From: Acinetobacter sp. | Lineage (GTDB): Bacteria > Pseudomonadota > Gammaproteobacteria > Pseudomonadales > Moraxellaceae | NCBI GenBank assembly: GCA_008017255.1 | Contig: SSHD01000115.1 | Coordinates: forward strand, 1-10,236 | Direction of reading: 5' to 3' | Length of the DNA: 10,236 nucleotides | Shown: positions 7,127 through 10,236 of the stretch, one piece after another | How positions within the stretch are numbered: the first letter of the stretch is position 1 | How the letters are laid out: every line of letters starts with the position of its first letter | Translations under genes and position numbers: made by a program | Notes under the pieces: model-generated | Told to the model about the DNA's origin: nothing | Seen by the model: only the letters and a program-made list of their open reading frames with translations | Databases searched by the model: none

Positions 7127-7567
7127 TTACTTTTTAATACTTGCCAAACGTACTAATGCTTGGCTAAGCTTAGGGTCGTTCACAAATTCAGCAGCACTGC
7201 GTAATTGTGCTCTTGTTTCTGAAGAAAGTGCTTTGGTGGTCGATACAGGTTCAGCGGAAACGGTTACTTTGTTTCTTAACCGAACTTGTAGTTTTCGTAA
7301 ATCCTGCAGTCCTTCAAGTTGAACGAGTTGTGTAATATAGTGCTTTTGTAAATAACTCAGTTGACTAATCATGGCTTGATTTTCACCGGTTATAATCAGA
7401 ACACCATGTTGATAACAAGCAACCTGCCATTGCTCTGGTTGGGGTAATAACGGTTGAATAAGTTTCGTAAGTCGTTTCCATTGAGTCACTTGCGTAGTCA
7501 GAAGCGATAAGCTTCCGGGTTTTTTATGTTGTCCTTTGTGTTGAAAAACGTTGTTAGGTTCAGACAT
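7127..7567 (-). CDS. dciA: DciA-like DUF721 protein (DnaB helicase loading)
   Basis: DciA is the ancestral bacterial partner that loads or operates the replicative helicase DnaB in bacteria lacking DnaC or DnaI; the family was long listed as DUF721. The 146-residue product fits: a basic N-terminus, a KH-like domain at about 20-103 with an LIQPLLPQPEQWQVACYQHG section and LVQLEGLQDLRKLQVRLR as its last strand/helix region, then a C-terminal segment LSSETRAQLRSAAEFVNDP (114-132) plus LSQALVRLA (134-142), resembling the short helical end of other DUF721 proteins. The family match rests on pattern recall and position: in Pseudomonas the dciA gene (PA4405) also lies next to lpxC. It is convergent with lpxC and divergent from the M23 gene. 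The ribosome binding site before the ATG is weak (GAGAAAG on the - strand). Confidence 0.8.
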   Translation of the reverse strand: MSEPNNVFQHKGQHKKPGSLSLLTTQVTQWKRLTKLIQPLLPQPEQWQVACYQHGVLIITGENQAMISQLSYLQKHYITQLVQLEGLQDLRKLQVRLRNKVTVSAEPVSTTKALSSETRAQLRSAAEFVNDPKLSQALVRLASIKK

Positions 7568-7594
7568 GTTAACTTTCTCGAAGGTTAGCTATGC

Positions 7595-7624
7595 ATCTTA
7601 AACGTAAGGTTCGGCTTTTATCAA
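7595..7624 (-). promoter_or_regulatory. Possible dciA promoter
   Basis: On the - strand, TTGATA (7624-7619) and TAAGAT (7600-7595) are separated by 18 nt, matching five of six and four of six consensus bases. The start point would fall near 7588, giving a leader of about 20 nt. The -35 box overlaps the left arm of the 7615-7639 hairpin. Confidence 0.4.
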
Positions 7625-7648
7625 GGAAGATGATAAAGGGACTTTTTT
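7615..7648 (+). promoter_or_regulatory. Hairpin with T-run in the leader of the M23 gene
   Basis: CTTTTATCA (7615-7623) and TGATAAAGG (7631-7639) are complementary over nine pairs, one of them T-G, with a seven-base AGGAAGA loop. TTTTTT follows at 7643-7648, after GAC. It looks like a weak intrinsic terminator or attenuator ending 23 nt before the peptidase start; equally it could be a DNA operator between the two divergent genes. Confidence 0.4.
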
Positions 7649-7671
7649 AAGGACGGTTCAAGAGGTTATTT

Positions 7672-8370
7672 ATGCATTCACGTCGTATTTTACTTGCATT
7701 TTCATTGGCTGCTTCAGTTGCTTCGGTTGCTTTCGCAGATTATCAAAATATTAATCAAGTGACTGAAAACGATTCAATCGAACAGTTATCCAAAAGCTTA
7801 GTGCAAGGTTCATATACTCAGCCAGAAGATATGGACTTACCCGCCATTTCGAATGTGTCAGTTAAATTACGCGAAAAAAGCATTGAATTGAACAACGCTA
7901 CCATTGAGCAAAAATATGGTCGTGACGCAATCTCTAGTTCAGACACATCTGCAACTTTCTCTGCAAAAAAAGGTCTTTCTTGGTTGGTAAATCATCCGAT
8001 AGAAAATGGTCGTGTGAGTTCATCTTGGGGTACGCGTACCTTATTGGGTTCGACTCGCCATCACTCAGGTATTGATTTTGCTGCACCGTCTGGCACTGCT
8101 ATTTACGCATCAGGTGCGGGTGTTATTACCAAATCGGGTTGGGGTTCAGGCTACGGTCAATATGTTGAAATCGATCATGGCAATGGCTACCTTACACGTT
8201 ACGCACATGCATCGCGTTTATTGGTTCGTGTTGGTGAAAGCGTAGCAGCGGGTGAACATATTGCCAATGTTGGTTGTACAGGTCGTTGTACTGGTGCGCA
8301 TTTACATTATGAAATTGTACAAGATGGCAAACGCAAAAATCCATCGCCTTATTTAGCCATGTTGCCGTAA
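7672..8370 (+). CDS. Secreted M23 (LytM-type) metallopeptidase
   Basis: The 232-residue protein is a Zn peptidase likely to cut peptidoglycan crosslinks in the periplasm. A Sec signal peptide is clear: basic MHSRR, hydrophobic core, and AFA before Asp23, so cleavage between 22 and 23. Residues 23-105 are a low-complexity linker with no membrane segment, LysM or long coiled coil. The M23 domain, about 109-230, has HHSGIDF with Zn ligands His131 and Asp135, YAHAS with His179, and GAHLHYE with His210 and His212. All residues expected for catalysis are present, so it should be an active enzyme rather than an EnvC/NlpD-type activator that has lost them. The loop before the last motif reads GCTGRCTG, with Cys202 and Cys206 where many family members have no Cys. 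AGAGG at 7661-7665 supports the ATG. It is followed by its own terminator. Confidence 0.9.
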   Translation: MHSRRILLAFSLAASVASVAFADYQNINQVTENDSIEQLSKSLVQGSYTQPEDMDLPAISNVSVKLREKSIELNNATIEQKYGRDAISSSDTSATFSAKKGLSWLVNHPIENGRVSSSWGTRTLLGSTRHHSGIDFAAPSGTAIYASGAGVITKSGWGSGYGQYVEIDHGNGYLTRYAHASRLLVRVGESVAAGEHIANVGCTGRCTGAHLHYEIVQDGKRKNPSPYLAMLP

Positions 8371-8408
8371 CGTAATATAATCAGTTAATTTACGTTGCTA
8401 TGCTGAAG

Positions 8409-8433
8409 AAATCGCCTTTAAGGCGATTTTTTT
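8409..8433 (+). terminator. Intrinsic terminator after the M23 gene
   Basis: AAATCGCC (8409-8416), loop TTTAA, and GGCGATTT (8422-8429) form a perfect eight-pair stem merging into seven Ts (8427-8433). It separates the peptidase gene from aceE. Confidence 0.92.
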
Positions 8434-8514
8434 ATGCGCTAGAAAAGAAAAAGATTGTCGTGCACCTTCGGTGAAGAAATAATATCAAATGTTATATTCG
8501 TGTGTGATCGTCGC

Positions 8515-8544
8515 TGTACGAGCGCAAAACGTGATAAATATAAT
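8515..8544 (+). promoter_or_regulatory. Likely aceE promoter
   Basis: A perfect -10 TATAAT (8539-8544) is preceded after 18 nt by TGTACG (8515-8520), a weak -35 with three of six bases. The start would be near 8551, about 30 nt before the aceE ATG. A small inverted repeat, CGCT-GTACG-AGCG (8512-8524), overlaps the -35 and could be an operator half-pair. No PdhR-type operator is visible. The rest of the 8371-8580 spacer holds only the terminator, A/T-rich sequence and a four-pair CACC-TTC-GGTG hairpin (8463-8473). Confidence 0.45.
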
Positions 8545-8580
8545 CTATAAGATAAGAATACAATTCAATAAGGTGGCACG

Positions 8581-10236
8581 ATGGCGTTTTATGGTGACTC
8601 TGACGCGCAGGAAACCCAAGAATGGCAAGAAGCCTTTGACGCAGTATTGCAGCATGTCGGTACTGAGCGGGCGGCATTTTTACTGGAAAAACTCTATCAG
8701 CAAGCTATTGCCAAGCATGTGCCGATTCAACGCTTAAACACACCTTATCTCAATACCATTTCAGTCGCTGAACAACCTGCCATGCCGGGCGATGCAGACA
8801 TGGAGCGGCGCATACGTGCTTTAATTCGTTGGAATGCACTAGCGATGGTGTTGCGTGCCAATCAAAGCGGTGACGACTTGGGCGGGCATTTGGCGAGTTT
8901 TGCCTCCTCTGCCACTTTATACGATGTGGGTTTTAACCATTTTTTTCGAGCTGCTTGCGATAGTTTCGGCGGCGACATGATTTATTACCAAGGGCATTCT
9001 TCACCGGGCATTTATGCACGTTCATTTTTAGAAGGGCGTTTAAGCGAACAACAACTGAATAATTTCCGTCGTGAAGTGGGTGGCAATGGTTTGCCGAGCT
9101 ATCCACATCCGTATTTAATGCCCGATTATTGGCAGTTTCCAACGGTGTCAATGGGTTTGGGTCCAATTCTGTCGATTTACCAAGCGCATATTCAAAAGTA
9201 CTTAATGAATCGGGGCTTGGTCAAAACAGAAGCACGTAAAATTTGGGCTTTTTTAGGTGATGGTGAAATGGATGAACCTGAAAGTTTAGGTGCAATTTCA
9301 CTGGCAGGGCGGGAAAAACTAGACAATTTAATTTGGGTCATTAACTGTAATTTACAACGCTTAGATGGTCCAGTGCGTGGCAATGGTAAAATTATCCAAG
9401 AATTAGAATCCAGCTTTCGTGGCGCTGGTTGGCGGGTGATAAAAGTGGTGTGGGGGCGGCATTGGGATCCGCTATTAGCACAAGACAGCACAGGCGCATT
9501 GCAGGCGCGCATGCAAGAGGCGGTGGATGGTGATTATCAGCGTTATCAAGTCAAAGGTGGCGCTTATGCTCGGGAACACTTTTTTGGCAAATATCCCGAA
9601 ACCGCAACATTGGTCGAACATTTAAGTGATGAGGATATTGATGCCTTGAATCGTGGCGGACACGACCCTTACAAAGTCTATGCCGCCTATGCCGAAGCCA
9701 TCAAAAGCAATGGACAGCCGACTGTGATTCTCGCCAAAACGGTCAAAGGCTATGGCTTGTCGGATGAAATTGAGGCGGTCAATAAAACCCATCAAATAAA
9801 AAAAATGCAGCTTGAATCCTTACAGTACGTGCGCGATCGGTTTAATTTGCCATTTGATGACGAGCAATTAGAAGCCTTGCCGTTTTATCGACCTGCCGAA
9901 AATTCGCCCGAACTGAACTATATGAAGGCGCGCCGTGAAGCCTTAGGTGGCTATTTACCGGCACGGCGCAAACAAAGTACTGCTTTAGACATTCCTGAAC
10001 TTTCCATTTTTGATGTGGTACTGCATGGTACTGCGGATAAAGCGCAATCGACCACCATGCTGATGGTGCGTTTGATTGCTGCATTATTGAAACACCCCGC
10101 GATAAAAGATCATGTAGTGCCGATTGTCCCTGATGAGGCACGCCCCCTTGGCTTGGAAGGCATGTTCCGTCAGTTGGGGATTTATGCTGCACATGGGCAG
10201 CAATACACTCCTGAAGATAACGAACAGTTAATGAAC
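8581..10236 (+). CDS. aceE: Pyruvate dehydrogenase E1 component AceE, 3' end missing
   Basis: AceE is the homodimeric thiamine diphosphate enzyme that decarboxylates pyruvate and reductively acetylates the lipoyl groups of E2 (AceF). The frame is open without interruption for 552 codons to the last base, roughly the first 60 percent of a protein of about 890-900 residues. The ThDP-Mg motif is GDGEMDEPES at 226-235 with Asp227, and its far end NCNLQRLDGP puts the Mg/ThDP asparagines at 255 and 257. Active-site histidines are seen in FNHFFR (His120) and QGHSSP (His139). THQIKKM (His404) corresponds to the mobile active-site loop of E. coli AceE. The second domain begins near 490 and reads VPIVPDEAR and GQQYTPED before the cut. 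AAGGTGG at 8570-8576 supports the ATG at 8581. aceF is expected just beyond the window. Confidence 0.97.
   Translation, partial: MAFYGDSDAQETQEWQEAFDAVLQHVGTERAAFLLEKLYQQAIAKHVPIQRLNTPYLNTISVAEQPAMPGDADMERRIRALIRWNALAMVLRANQSGDDLGGHLASFASSATLYDVGFNHFFRAACDSFGGDMIYYQGHSSPGIYARSFLEGRLSEQQLNNFRREVGGNGLPSYPHPYLMPDYWQFPTVSMGLGPILSIYQAHIQKYLMNRGLVKTEARKIWAFLGDGEMDEPESLGAISLAGREKLDNLIWVINCNLQRLDGPVRGNGKIIQELESSFRGAGWRVIKVVWGRHWDPLLAQDSTGALQARMQEAVDGDYQRYQVKGGAYAREHFFGKYPETATLVEHLSDEDIDALNRGGHDPYKVYAAYAEAIKSNGQPTVILAKTVKGYGLSDEIEAVNKTHQIKKMQLESLQYVRDRFNLPFDDEQLEALPFYRPAENSPELNYMKARREALGGYLPARRKQSTALDIPELSIFDVVLHGTADKAQSTTMLMVRLIAALLKHPAIKDHVVPIVPDEARPLGLEGMFRQLGIYAAHGQQYTPEDNEQLMN

Noticed and set aside
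8463..8473. CACC-TTC-GGTG hairpin upstream of aceE as a regulatory RNA element
   Set aside because: Only four pairs, no extension on either side, and no following T-run; too small to call.
8489..8737. Small + strand reading frame upstream of aceE (82 codons)
   Set aside because: It overlaps the aceE coding region in another frame, has no recognisable motif or good ribosome binding site, and covers the aceE promoter region.
9192..10192. Antisense reading frames of about 106 and 116 codons opposite aceE
   Set aside because: They mirror the codon structure of a well-conserved gene, have no start signals or protein features, and are explained as shadows.
1..10236. Mobile element, CRISPR array, toxin-antitoxin, phage or defence system
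   Set aside because: No transposase, integrase, repeat-spacer pattern, tRNA or paired small-gene module is visible; every sizeable stretch is explained by conserved housekeeping genes.

Overview
The window is a stretch of Gammaproteobacterial chromosome carrying the distal part of the division and cell wall (dcw) cluster, then lipid A synthesis, a replication protein, a periplasmic peptidase and the start of the pyruvate dehydrogenase operon. The order murC-ddl-ftsQ-ftsA-ftsZ-lpxC, then an inverted dciA, an M23 peptidase and aceE, and residue-level details such as the FtsZ C-terminus, point to Acinetobacter or a close relative in the Moraxellaceae. The taxonomic call comes from recalled family sequences, not from a search.

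Layout. Positions 1-1416: murC, whose first few codons lie before the window. 1417-1531: a spacer with a CCCC/GGGG-armed inverted-repeat element. 1532-4648: ddl, ftsQ and ftsA on the + strand, closely packed (6 and 63 nt apart). 4649-4810: a 162-nt ftsZ leader with an inverted repeat enclosing a TTGACA box. 4811-5983: ftsZ, closed by a clear intrinsic terminator (6002-6033). 6130-7029: lpxC, probably with its own promoter. 7030-7126: a convergent spacer holding a perfect CRP/Vfr-type palindrome. 7127-7567: dciA on the - strand. 7568-7671: a divergent spacer with two inverted repeats. 7672-8370: the M23 peptidase gene, closed by a strong terminator (8409-8433). 8581-10236: aceE, running off the end. 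No gap between genes reaches 300 bases.

The genes cooperate. MurC and Ddl make the peptidoglycan precursor. FtsQ, FtsA and FtsZ build the divisome that directs its insertion at midcell. LpxC commits UDP-GlcNAc derivatives to lipid A, so wall and outer membrane synthesis sit side by side. The M23 protein probably cleaves peptidoglycan crosslinks in the periplasm. DciA serves DnaB helicase loading, and AceE opens central carbon metabolism.

I see no mobile element, CRISPR array, tRNA, rRNA, phage gene or defence system, and no convincing new multi-gene system. All genes are intact apart from truncation at the window edges. The points worth a second look are in the spacers (inverted repeats, a CRP-like site, a repeated octamer) and a few lineage-type departures at conserved motifs of FtsZ, FtsA, LpxC and the M23 enzyme.
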